This document shows, piece by piece, positions 1 through 6,704 of a stretch of 11,262 nt of DNA. The notes below the pieces were generated by a model. That model did no database searches. It had not been told where the DNA came from and saw only the letters and a list, made by a program, of their open reading frames with translations. Both the position numbers and the translations under genes were made by a program. This DNA is from Rhodospirillaceae bacterium UBA4479 (GTDB taxonomy: Bacteria > Pseudomonadota > Alphaproteobacteria > Rhodospirillales > Casp-alpha2): contig DGNZ01000049.1 of NCBI GenBank assembly GCA_002389175.1, positions 1-11,262 of the forward strand, written 5' to 3'. Within the stretch, counting starts at the first letter, position 1; every line of letters begins with the position of its first letter.

Positions 1-123
1 TATCAGAGCTATCGGTTCTCTTCGTTCCTTGCAAAAGAGCGAGATGTGACGGCGATTTTTGTCAATTCAGGTCTTCTTTTCAGTATTATAAAAGCGATCA
101 TTATCGATGTTACAACTAGGTAG
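1..123 (+). CDS. 3' end of an unidentified CDS (partial)
   Basis: Frame 1 is open from the first base of the window to a TAG at 121-123 and encodes the last 40 residues of some protein. The tail contains a hydrophobic stretch around residues 18-36 (AIFVNSGLLFSIIKAIIIDV), so the C-terminus may be a membrane segment or a buried helix. I do not recognise the family from so short a piece. It precedes the methyltransferase on the same strand and in the same frame, about 50 bases upstream, so the two may be co-transcribed in a glycan-related cluster; that is inference. Frame 3 is also open for about 115 bases but gives a cysteine-rich, less protein-like reading. Confidence 0.45.
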   Translation, partial: YQSYRFSSFLAKERDVTAIFVNSGLLFSIIKAIIIDVTTR

Positions 124-171
124 GATTATTCCCTGATTATAGCAAGCAATGGCCCGGTCACGTTGATTGAC

Positions 172-876
172 ATGCTTTCAACTTTTCGTGTGAAGACATA
201 CACTTCGGGCATGATCAGGAAATTCGTCGTTAAATTATCCAAAATCTTATCGCGCCAAGGACTGTATCCATTTTTGGAAAACGCCTTTGCCCAAATTCCT
301 GCAAACGCATCTGTCTTAAATGTAGGTGCGGGGGGAGAGATCGAAGGATTATTGCGCCAATATGCGTCTTCCCGTTCATTTGATGTCAAAAGCTTGGATA
401 TCGATCCAGCACGTCAGCCAGATATCGAAGGTGATCTTTCTAGTCATGATTTTGGTGGGAAAGAATTTGATGTGATCGTGCTATCGGAGGTGTTGGAGCA
501 TATTCGAACCCCAGACTCTGCCGTGAACAATGCGCTGGCGGGATTGAAGACCGGCGGGCAATTGGTTCTGACAACGCCGTTTTTGTTCCCCATTCATGAT
601 CGCCCACACGATTATTATCGTTTCACCAAATACGGCCTCTCATGGCTGTTGCGCGACTATGTGGACGTCGAGATCACGCCGCGTAATTCCTGGGCCGAGG
701 CATTGAATGTGATGTTTGTGCGCCTGATTAAGGAAAAGAACCCCGTTTGCCGCTTCTTCGGACCTCTGATCGTGTTGCTGGCGTTTATTTTTGCGCCCAT
801 AGCGATGTTGCTAGGCGTTGTCTTCAAAACTGATTTTATGACGTCAGGATATCTGGTCACGGCTAAAAAGTCGTAG
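172..876 (+). CDS. class I SAM-dependent methyltransferase
   Basis: A Rossmann-fold methyltransferase of the Methyltransf_11/23 type, about 234 residues. From the ATG at 172, motif I (VLNVGAGG) lies near residues 48-55, the acidic residue after strand 2 is in SLDIDP near 75-80, and motif IV is the VLSEVLEH stretch near 103-110. The later segment PFLFPIHDRPHDYYRFT (near 136-152) is typical of methyltransferases in lipopolysaccharide and exopolysaccharide loci. Residues about 195-218 are strongly hydrophobic and could be a membrane anchor. The start is uncertain: TTG 163, ATG 172 and ATG 211 are all in frame and none has a good Shine-Dalgarno; the 211 start would still keep the whole SAM domain. 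The downstream neighbour galU suggests a sugar or glycolipid acceptor, but the substrate cannot be read from sequence. Confidence 0.85.
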   Translation: MLSTFRVKTYTSGMIRKFVVKLSKILSRQGLYPFLENAFAQIPANASVLNVGAGGEIEGLLRQYASSRSFDVKSLDIDPARQPDIEGDLSSHDFGGKEFDVIVLSEVLEHIRTPDSAVNNALAGLKTGGQLVLTTPFLFPIHDRPHDYYRFTKYGLSWLLRDYVDVEITPRNSWAEALNVMFVRLIKEKNPVCRFFGPLIVLLAFIFAPIAMLLGVVFKTDFMTSGYLVTAKKS

Positions 877-888
877 CGTACAGGTTGC

Positions 889-903
889 AGCACATAATGT
901 GCT
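889..903. promoter_or_regulatory. 15-bp dyad between methyltransferase and galU
   Basis: AGCACAT-A-ATGTGCT is a perfect inverted repeat with 7-base arms around a single central A. It lies in the 75-base gap between the methyltransferase stop and the galU ATG at 952. A GCGTAC hexamer occurs on both sides (876-881 and 905-910). No T-run follows the dyad, and a one-base loop would not make a good RNA hairpin, so an operator is more likely than an intrinsic terminator. The regulator is unknown. Confidence 0.35.
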
Positions 904-951
904 CGCGTACCTTTCTTGCAAAATTTCAATCAAAATGGATACCAAGAACCC

Positions 952-1821
952 ATGAGCGGAGACATCAAAAAAGTTGTTCTACCCGTTGCCGGATTGGGCA
1001 CGCGTTTTTTGCCAGCGACCAAGGTCATGGCCAAGGAAATGCTGCCGATTGTCGATAAGCCGCTCATTCAGTATGCCGTTGAAGAAGCCTGGGAAGCGGG
1101 AATCACGGAAATCGTCTTTGTGACGGGGCGTGGTAAAGCCATGCTCGAAGATCATTTTGATTATGCTGTTGAGTTGGAGAATACACTCGAAGCGCGTGGG
1201 AAGTCGGCCGAGTTGGATATTGTCCGCGACTTAATGCCCGCCGCTGGGAAATTGGCAGTTGTTCGCCAACAATCACCGCTTGGATTGGGGCATGCAGTCT
1301 GGTGTGCCAAGCAAATCATTCAAGACGAGCCCTTTGCCGTGATTTTGCCGGATGATCTGGTGATGGCGGAGCGCGGGTGCCTTGCGCAGATGATTGATGC
1401 TTACAAAGACGTCGGTGGAAACATGGCAGCAGTCGTTGATGTGCCGCTTGAACAAACCAATCGTTACGGCATTTTAGATGTCACAGAGGACGACGGCACC
1501 CTGGCACGTGCGAGTGGCCTGGTTGAAAAACCCGACCCTGCAGACGCGCCTTCGACATTGTCGATTATCGGGCGTTATATTTTGCAGCCGGAAGTATTCA
1601 ATGTATTGGATCGCCAAGAAAAGGGTGCGGGCAACGAGATTCAACTGACAGATGCCATTGCGGCCACGATGGCAGACGTGCCGTTCCACGGCCTTCGGTT
1701 CCAAGGCACGCGATTTGATTGCGGTGACAAGGCAGGTTTTGTCGAAGCCAACGTCGCATTTGCCCTACAACGCGACGATATTGGCCCGTCTGTGAAAGAT
1801 GCGCTTAAAAAATATTTGTGA
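952..1821 (+). CDS. galU: UTP--glucose-1-phosphate uridylyltransferase
   Basis: Cytosolic enzyme that joins UTP and glucose 1-phosphate to give UDP-glucose and pyrophosphate, feeding lipopolysaccharide, exopolysaccharide and glycolipid synthesis. The 289-residue product has the family's usual length. Visible motifs, in order: nucleotide-binding GLGTRFLPATK (residues 14-24, with the conserved lysine), KEMLPIVDKP (28-37), GLGHAV (111-116), metal-site LPDD (132-135), the VEKP lysine motif (191-194), GNEIQLTD (227-234) and DCGDK (256-260). I place the start at ATG 952 because family members begin only a few residues before the first motif; a TTG at 916 would add 12 residues of poor character. No strong Shine-Dalgarno is seen. 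It follows the methyltransferase by 75 bases and may be transcribed with it or from its own promoter near the dyad at 889-903. Confidence 0.97.
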   Translation: MSGDIKKVVLPVAGLGTRFLPATKVMAKEMLPIVDKPLIQYAVEEAWEAGITEIVFVTGRGKAMLEDHFDYAVELENTLEARGKSAELDIVRDLMPAAGKLAVVRQQSPLGLGHAVWCAKQIIQDEPFAVILPDDLVMAERGCLAQMIDAYKDVGGNMAAVVDVPLEQTNRYGILDVTEDDGTLARASGLVEKPDPADAPSTLSIIGRYILQPEVFNVLDRQEKGAGNEIQLTDAIAATMADVPFHGLRFQGTRFDCGDKAGFVEANVAFALQRDDIGPSVKDALKKYL

Positions 1822-1853
1822 TTATTTCTACTTTTCCATAGGCCCATATTCCC

Positions 1854-3641
1854 ATGCCCAAAGATGATACGCCGTCCTTAAGTGCCCAAGATTGTCTCGA
1901 TATCACGTCGCGTTGGTTGGTTGATTTTGATCGAGAAATTCGTTCGGGAAACGTCAAAGGCCTGGCTGCGCTACTTAGTGATGATACCCATTGGCGTGAT
2001 CTACTAGCATTCACATGGCATACGGGATCGGTCAGTGGACGGGGCAATATTTCTGCAAAGCTTATTGAACTGGCTGAGCACAAAAACCCCGAGGGTTTTG
2101 CCATTGATCCCAGTCGGACAGCACCCCGTTGGGTCACCCGTGCGGGACAAGACTGCATTGAAGCCATATTCAGTTTTAGCACGTCCATTGGCACTGGCGC
2201 TGGGGCCGTTCGATTGGTCGCAGATCCTGATGGCACATGGCGGGCGTGGACAATTTCAACCACCTTGCAAGAAATTGAAGGACATGAAGAACGCTTTGGC
2301 CAAGCCCGCACAGGCGGTGATGCGTTCAACCGCGAATTTGGCGGCGACAATTGGTTGGATTATCGCAATAAACAGCGCGCCTATGAAGATCGCGACCCGG
2401 CTGTCTTAGTGGTCGGTGGCGGGCAGGCGGGGCTTGGTATCGCGTCGCGGCTGACCCATCTGGGCGTCGATACGTTGACGGTCGATAGTCATCCGCGCAT
2501 CGGTGATAACTGGCGTAAACGCTATCACTCATTGACGCTGCACAACGAAGTCCACGTCAATCATCTGCCCTACATGCCATTTCCGCCGACGTGGCCGGTT
2601 TATATCCCAAAAGACATGCTCGCCAATTGGTTTGAGATTTATGTCGAGGCGTTGGAACTGAATTATTGGGCAGGCACGTCGTTGACGTCCGGGTCTTACG
2701 ACGATGCTGCAGGATGTTGGGATGTGACATTGACGTTCGAGGACGGATCGACGCGACAGATTAAACCGCGTCATATCGTTATGGGGACAGGCGTAAGTGC
2801 GATCCCGATCATGCCTGAGCTGCCGGGCATGAATGAGTTCAAAGGCACGGTATTGCATTCCGGTGAGTATACCGAGGGGCATGAGTGGTCCGGCAAAAAG
2901 GCGTTGGTGGTTGGCACGGGCAATAGTGCGCATGACGTAGCCCAAGACCTTCATGCCTGTGGAGCCGATGTCACGATGATCCAACGCAGTTCAACACATG
3001 TAGTTAGCTTGGCTGAGGCGCAGCGCGTTTACACAATCTATGCCGAGGGACCTTCGGTCGATGATTGTGATCTGTTGGCGACATCATTCCCATTCCCGGT
3101 CTTGAAACAGGGTTATCAACGCACGGCGAAGCATACCACCGAGGTCGACAAGCCGTTATTGGACGGATTACGAGCACGCGGCTTTAAGCTTAACAGCGGT
3201 GTCGATGATTGCGGTTTTCAGATGAGTTATCTGCAGCGTGGCGGCGGATATTATTTCAATGTTGGATGTTCAGATCTGATCGCCTCGGGGGATATTAATC
3301 TGATCCACTATGACGATATCGCAACGTTTGGCCCTGATGGTGCCGTGATGAAAGACGGATCAACCATGCCCGCTGATTTGATCGTGATGGCGACAGGTTA
3401 CAAAAATCAACAGGACACCGCGCGGGTGTTCTTGGGCGATGACGTTGCAGATCGTATCGGCCCCGTTTGGGGTTTTGGTGATGATGGCGAGCTAAGGAAT
3501 ATGTGGAGACGCACCAACCAACCGGGGTTGTGGTTTACGGCGGGGAGCTTGGCGCAGTGCCGAATTTTCTCGAAATTCTTGGCATTGCAAATCAAAGCCT
3601 GCGAAGAGGGATTGATTTCACCGACATTGCCATCTGAATAA
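1854..3641 (+). CDS. FMO-like flavin monooxygenase with N-terminal NTF2-like domain
   Basis: A 595-residue, probably cytosolic FAD/NAD(P)H oxidoreductase. Residues about 15-140 look like an NTF2/SnoaL-type domain (WLVDFDREIRSGNV, then HWRDLLAFTW). The catalytic part follows: FAD-binding VVGGGQAGL (186-194), a DNWRKRYHSLTLH stretch (218-230), the FMO signature FxGxxxHxxxY at 329-339 (F329, G331, H335, Y339), NADPH-binding VVGTGNSAHD (352-361) and the C-terminal VMATGY (511-516). Tyr ending the signature points to the FMO/YUCCA branch rather than Baeyer-Villiger enzymes, where Trp is usual. Database entries of this roughly 600-residue type are often called NAD(P)/FAD-dependent oxidoreductase; a real substrate is unknown. 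Start: ATG 1854, 32 bases after galU, without a clear ribosome site. The cupin gene follows by 18 bases and is likely co-transcribed. The N-terminal domain could bind a small substrate or mediate oligomerisation (inference). Confidence 0.9.
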   Translation: MPKDDTPSLSAQDCLDITSRWLVDFDREIRSGNVKGLAALLSDDTHWRDLLAFTWHTGSVSGRGNISAKLIELAEHKNPEGFAIDPSRTAPRWVTRAGQDCIEAIFSFSTSIGTGAGAVRLVADPDGTWRAWTISTTLQEIEGHEERFGQARTGGDAFNREFGGDNWLDYRNKQRAYEDRDPAVLVVGGGQAGLGIASRLTHLGVDTLTVDSHPRIGDNWRKRYHSLTLHNEVHVNHLPYMPFPPTWPVYIPKDMLANWFEIYVEALELNYWAGTSLTSGSYDDAAGCWDVTLTFEDGSTRQIKPRHIVMGTGVSAIPIMPELPGMNEFKGTVLHSGEYTEGHEWSGKKALVVGTGNSAHDVAQDLHACGADVTMIQRSSTHVVSLAEAQRVYTIYAEGPSVDDCDLLATSFPFPVLKQGYQRTAKHTTEVDKPLLDGLRARGFKLNSGVDDCGFQMSYLQRGGGYYFNVGCSDLIASGDINLIHYDDIATFGPDGAVMKDGSTMPADLIVMATGYKNQQDTARVFLGDDVADRIGPVWGFGDDGELRNMWRRTNQPGLWFTAGSLAQCRIFSKFLALQIKACEEGLISPTLPSE

Positions 3642-3659
3642 TCGCAAAGGGAAATTACA

Positions 3660-4055
3660 ATGACCAAAGAGTGGAAATTCACGCATAACCGCGCCGCTGA
3701 CGCAGAATGGACGCCGGGCCTTCGCGAGATTTTTGATTACCGTGATCTCGGTATCAAAGACTCAACCAATGGTGATTACGTCGCCCATGTCATTCGTGCG
3801 AATGGCAAACACGAAGCCGACGCGGTGCAGGAATGGCACGTGCACCACTGTGAATTCCAGTTCGTCATGGTCCTGAATGGCTGGGCAGAATTTGAATACG
3901 AGGGCGAGGGTATTCACCGGATAGAGAAGGGGGATGTGGTCAATCAACGTCCCGGTATTCGACACCGTGAAATTGCGTGCTCTGATGATTTCGAAGTGTT
4001 GGAAATTGTATCACCAGCAAATTTCAAAACGGAAATCGTCGTTCCACCCGCTTAA
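3660..4055 (+). CDS. single-domain cupin protein
   Basis: A 131-residue cytosolic cupin. Motif 1 is WHVHHCEFQF (residues 59-68) followed by G74; motif 2 is GDVVNQRPGIRH (91-102). Likely metal ligands are H60, H62, Q67 and H102, with Gln in the place where many cupins carry Glu. The size fits a small one-barrel cupin such as a dioxygenase, isomerase or sensor-type protein; the reaction cannot be assigned. An AAGGGA ribosome site at 3647-3652 sits 7 bases before ATG 3660. It begins 18 bases after the FMO-like gene on the same strand, so the two probably form an operon and may act on the same compound (inference). Its stop codon overlaps the stop of the opposing thioredoxin-like gene by 4 bases. 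Confidence 0.9.
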   Translation: MTKEWKFTHNRAADAEWTPGLREIFDYRDLGIKDSTNGDYVAHVIRANGKHEADAVQEWHVHHCEFQFVMVLNGWAEFEYEGEGIHRIEKGDVVNQRPGIRHREIACSDDFEVLEIVSPANFKTEIVVPPA

Positions 4056-4639
4056 CTCTCAGCTATATAGTATTCGATAAGTCGGATCGCTTCAGCGGAA
4101 TGCCATTCTGCAGGGCCTGTTAAATAACCGCGCAACATGCCTGAGCGGTCCACGACATATGATATGGGCATCGCAATTCGATTGATGGCTCCGAAACCCT
4201 TATACAATTCCTGTCCATGATCGAATAAAAGCGGTAAATTCTTAATGTTGATCCGCTCGAAGAACGCCTGTGCTTTGGGCAGTGCGCCAAGACCTTGTTC
4301 GTCAAATGCGACTGGAACAACATCGAAATCTGCGCCGCCCAATGTGGCCTGCAACTGATCCAAGTGCGGCATTTCCCAAATACACGGTTTACACCACGTC
4401 GCCCAGAAACTTAGCAGTACGACCTTTCCGCGCCATTTCTCGAGGCTGCAAACCAGGCCACGGGGGCCAAAGAATGTCGCAGGAGGTGGTTTTACGGGCG
4501 CTGAATATTCAACAAACTGACGCGCTTGCCCGCGAAATACAGGTGGTCGGTTGTTACTTGCTGATAAGGTTCCAGGCCAACAACTGACGGCCAGTGCACC
4601 CGATAAAAACGTACGGCGATTGCAAAAGTAATTATTCAT
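4052..4639 (-). CDS. TlpA-like thioredoxin-fold protein, exported
   Basis: A 195-residue thioredoxin-fold protein of the TlpA/ResA/AhpC-TSA class, likely acting outside the cytoplasm in thiol-disulfide exchange. The active site is WATWCKPC (residues 79-86, Cys83 and Cys86), preceded by the typical WRGKVVLLSF strand; P158 in AMPISYVVD is the expected cis-proline and VVDRSG follows. The N-terminus NRRTFLSGALAVSC resembles a twin-arginine signal (R8 R9, T10, F11, L12) rather than a plain Sec signal. C20 might also be a lipobox cysteine, though the preceding AVS is not a classic match. Such proteins reduce apocytochrome c or metal-site cysteines; no cytochrome gene is nearby, so the partner is unknown. 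Start ATG at 4639; no strong ribosome site. Its stop overlaps that of the convergent cupin gene, and it diverges from the DUF1761 gene. Confidence 0.9.
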   Translation of the reverse strand: MNNYFCNRRTFLSGALAVSCWPGTLSASNNRPPVFRGQARQFVEYSAPVKPPPATFFGPRGLVCSLEKWRGKVVLLSFWATWCKPCIWEMPHLDQLQATLGGADFDVVPVAFDEQGLGALPKAQAFFERINIKNLPLLFDHGQELYKGFGAINRIAMPISYVVDRSGMLRGYLTGPAEWHSAEAIRLIEYYIAES

Positions 4640-4660
4640 TTTAGAAAGTTAGCATCTAAA
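4640..4660. promoter_or_regulatory. inverted repeat abutting the TlpA-like start
   Basis: TTTAGA at 4640-4645 and TCTAAA at 4655-4660 are perfect complements separated by 9 bases. The left arm touches the start codon of the minus-strand thioredoxin-like gene, so the repeat lies in its 5' leader. It might be an operator or an mRNA stem that limits initiation. Six-base arms are expected by chance fairly often in a gap of this length. Confidence 0.2.
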
Positions 4661-4762
4661 TTCGGATTTCGTGGGTCACTTATTTGTTATGTGATCCTAT
4701 CGCGTATGTATTGCGCAAAAGCTGGTACAATGAGGTTGCTTTGGCCAATGGTTGGGGAATGA

Positions 4763-5164
4763 ATGGTGTTTGATACTTTTGGTGTAGTCGCGATTGCTGC
4801 TGCGTCCGTTAGCGGATTTGTGTTTGGTGCTGCGTGGTACGGTATTCTGGGCAAAGTCTGGATGCGTGCTGCAAATTTGTCAGAAGCCGCTACAAAGCCT
4901 TCCGCCGCTACCATGATAATCGGGTTTGTATGCCAAACCGTCATGGTCCTGACGATGGCTGGTGTCATGTGGCATACGGCGGCGACAACCATACGTGCAG
5001 GTATGATCACCGCAGTGTTTATCTGGGTCGGTTTCGTTGTAACCACCATGATCGTGAACCATCGGTTTCAGGGTCAAAAGTGGGCGCTGACCTTTGTCGA
5101 TGCCGGGCATTGGTTTGGCGTGCTGATGATCCAAGGCGGTATGTTAGGTGCTCTCAGCCACTAA
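4763..5164 (+). CDS. DUF1761 family integral membrane protein
   Basis: A 133-residue inner-membrane protein with four predicted hydrophobic segments, at about residues 4-26, 49-70, 79-99 and 108-130. The first contains the family-like FGAAWYGILGKVWM stretch (21-34), and polar loops carry NHRFQGQKW (99-107) and DAGHWFG (113-119). These features and the length fit DUF1761, whose function is not established. A GGGGA site at 4754-4758 lies 4 bases before ATG 4763, which is rather close. The base before the start codon completes an in-frame TGA (4760-4762), so the gene cannot begin further upstream. It diverges from the thioredoxin-like gene across about 120 bases, and its stop lies one base from the stop of the convergent DUF3179 gene. 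Confidence 0.85.
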   Translation: MVFDTFGVVAIAAASVSGFVFGAAWYGILGKVWMRAANLSEAATKPSAATMIIGFVCQTVMVLTMAGVMWHTAATTIRAGMITAVFIWVGFVVTTMIVNHRFQGQKWALTFVDAGHWFGVLMIQGGMLGALSH

Positions 5165-5165
5165 G

Positions 5166-6545
5166 CTATTTCGCTGCATAGAGCGTGCTCTGCACCCCTA
5201 AGTAACCATCCCACGCAAACCAAAAACTGATGTGCCCTGGAAGGCGCGCGAGTGATTTCCCACTTGGCCCGATAAGTGCATTTTCCGTGATTTTCCAAGA
5301 CTGATCATCTGAAATAAGTTCTGTTGGTGATGATGTCGCTTTAAATGTTTGATCGCCGCGAAAATAGGCACGGACCTCGCGGGTTTCGGCATCACCGATC
5401 AGCACGATATTTTTATCGCCAAGCTGATCATTGATGACGGGCTTTGCCTTAAACGCCGAAAGTGGCCATGCACGGGCGACACCAAAATCTCTGATGCCGT
5501 ACACATAATCTTTGCGTTTCACCACATCTTCGTTTCGTACGAGAGCGGGAAACATCAAATCAGGACTTGAGAAATAGGTCTGATAAACAACGCCTGACCC
5601 GTAGTCCCGATAAAATCCCGTATCAACGGATAGCACTTTTGTTGTTGGGTTTTTGGATTTCCATTTTGCCCAAGATGTGATCACAACTGGGCGAATTTTT
5701 AATTTTATGCTTTCACCGCGTAGGGGACCGTTTACGGGTTCGCCCGTAAATTGGTTCCACAGACTGTTGGTTTCACGATCAAACATCAATTTGTTGGATC
5801 GATACAGAAAACCGGATGAGCCAAACACCAGTGGCGTATCACGGCCCTCAACTTTGGTTTCAAACAAAATCCCGGCACCGCACAATGTGCAATAAGCTAG
5901 GGCGACAGGAACGCCGCCAATGACCTCGTTGAACATTTCATGCCACCCCATGATGCGAAGTGGGTACGCGCGGACATCGCCGTTGATGGATACGCCAAAT
6001 ACAAGATCGTTATCTTTGAGGTAATTCGCGTCTGCGGCTTCGATCAGTGTCGGATTATCAAGTGATGGGATACCGTCGACTTTCACACCTCCCCATGTGA
6101 TTTCCTCAAAACGGATATCCATGTTTTCATTTTTGGCGCGGCCATTGCCCAGAAATTTATCGAAGTTCTCGTCGATGTATTTAAGAACAGAGACTTTAAG
6201 TTCGGTGTAGCTCTCATGGGAGATGATGTCTGGGTTTGCCTCTTGCCACAACATGGCTTCATTCCAGGTTTTGATATCTTCACCGGTCAGTTTTGAAATT
6301 CCCTCGGCAATGTACTCATGAGCAGAGCGATAGCGCATTCCAAGGATCAGGGACGATATGATGTCTTTGTTCCCGCGTGCGACGAGGCTATTCAAAGCTT
6401 CGCGTGACTGATGAAAATTACCTGAAATGACTGAGCGGGCCAGCGACCGTACATCTGCGGGGTCATTGGTTTGTTGAGCTACGGACGGCGAGCCCCATCC
6501 CAACAGCATAATGGCGGGTAGTGCAAATGCGAACGCGCGAAACAT
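5166..6545 (-). CDS. exported DUF3179 domain protein
   Basis: A 459-residue protein with a Sec-type signal peptide (hydrophobic FAFALPAIMLLGWG, probable cleavage after SVA near residue 24), so it should act in the periplasm. Residues about 30-150 are helical in character; the DUF3179 region begins near 160. Its hallmarks are all present: AYPLRIMGWHEMFNEV (193-208), YCTLCGAG (218-225), FGSSGFLYRSN (241-251), DRETNSLWNQFTGE (256-269) and a C-terminal WFAWDGY (442-448). The conserved His and paired Cys suggest a metal or haem site, but the family's function is not established to my knowledge. ATG 6545 is preferred over the in-frame TTG 6548 because an AGGAG site sits 8 bases before the ATG. The neighbouring exported thioredoxin-like protein could keep the Cys pair reduced (speculative). 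Confidence 0.92.
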   Translation of the reverse strand: MFRAFAFALPAIMLLGWGSPSVAQQTNDPADVRSLARSVISGNFHQSREALNSLVARGNKDIISSLILGMRYRSAHEYIAEGISKLTGEDIKTWNEAMLWQEANPDIISHESYTELKVSVLKYIDENFDKFLGNGRAKNENMDIRFEEITWGGVKVDGIPSLDNPTLIEAADANYLKDNDLVFGVSINGDVRAYPLRIMGWHEMFNEVIGGVPVALAYCTLCGAGILFETKVEGRDTPLVFGSSGFLYRSNKLMFDRETNSLWNQFTGEPVNGPLRGESIKLKIRPVVITSWAKWKSKNPTTKVLSVDTGFYRDYGSGVVYQTYFSSPDLMFPALVRNEDVVKRKDYVYGIRDFGVARAWPLSAFKAKPVINDQLGDKNIVLIGDAETREVRAYFRGDQTFKATSSPTELISDDQSWKITENALIGPSGKSLARLPGHISFWFAWDGYLGVQSTLYAAK

Positions 6546-6553
6546 CAATCAGT

Positions 6554-6558
6554 CTCCT
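6554..6558 (-). promoter_or_regulatory. ribosome binding site of the DUF3179 gene
   Basis: The minus strand reads AGGAG here, 8 bases before ATG 6545. This is one of the strongest Shine-Dalgarno matches in the window, and it settles the start at the ATG rather than the adjacent upstream TTG. Confidence 0.7.
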
Positions 6559-6629
6559 AATAATATTTCATCAGAGAATAAGCATTATTGGTTCTGCGGG
6601 AAGTGCCGCTCACCTCAATGTGACTGTGA

Positions 6630-6657
6630 TTGATGGCCAAAGATCACGGTGTATGAT
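6630..6657 (+). promoter_or_regulatory. candidate sigma70-type promoter for the AhpD-like gene
   Basis: TTGATG (6630-6635) and TATGAT (6652-6657) are separated by 16 bases, matching 4/6 and 5/6 of the -35 and -10 consensus. Transcription would begin near 6664, giving a leader of about 40 bases. TCAAT (6615-6619) and ATTGA (6629-6633) form a 5-base inverted repeat with a 9-base spacer that overlaps the -35 box and could be an operator, although repeats this short are common by chance. Confidence 0.35.
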
Positions 6658-6704
6658 GAGGGTGCATATCGAAAAAACCTGTCCACAGAAAGAAGGTTTA
6701 AGTA

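Noticed and set aside
1805..2350. 181-codon open frame on the minus strand, antisense to the FMO-like gene
   Set aside because: It lies within a well-supported coding gene, its translation is low in recognisable motifs and rich in Ser/Arg/Pro, typical of an antisense shadow.
2529..2984. 151-codon minus-strand open frame
   Set aside because: It overlaps the conserved FMO domain on the other strand and its translation matches no family that I recognise.
4730..4762. Ten-codon open frame (MRLLWPMVGE) whose TGA directly precedes the DUF1761 ATG
   Set aside because: It could be a leader peptide for translational coupling, but it lacks its own ribosome site and is too short to support without comparison.
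4834..5181. 115-codon plus-strand frame inside the DUF1761 gene
   Set aside because: Its product is Arg/His/Cys-rich, in contrast to the four clean membrane segments of the DUF1761 frame.
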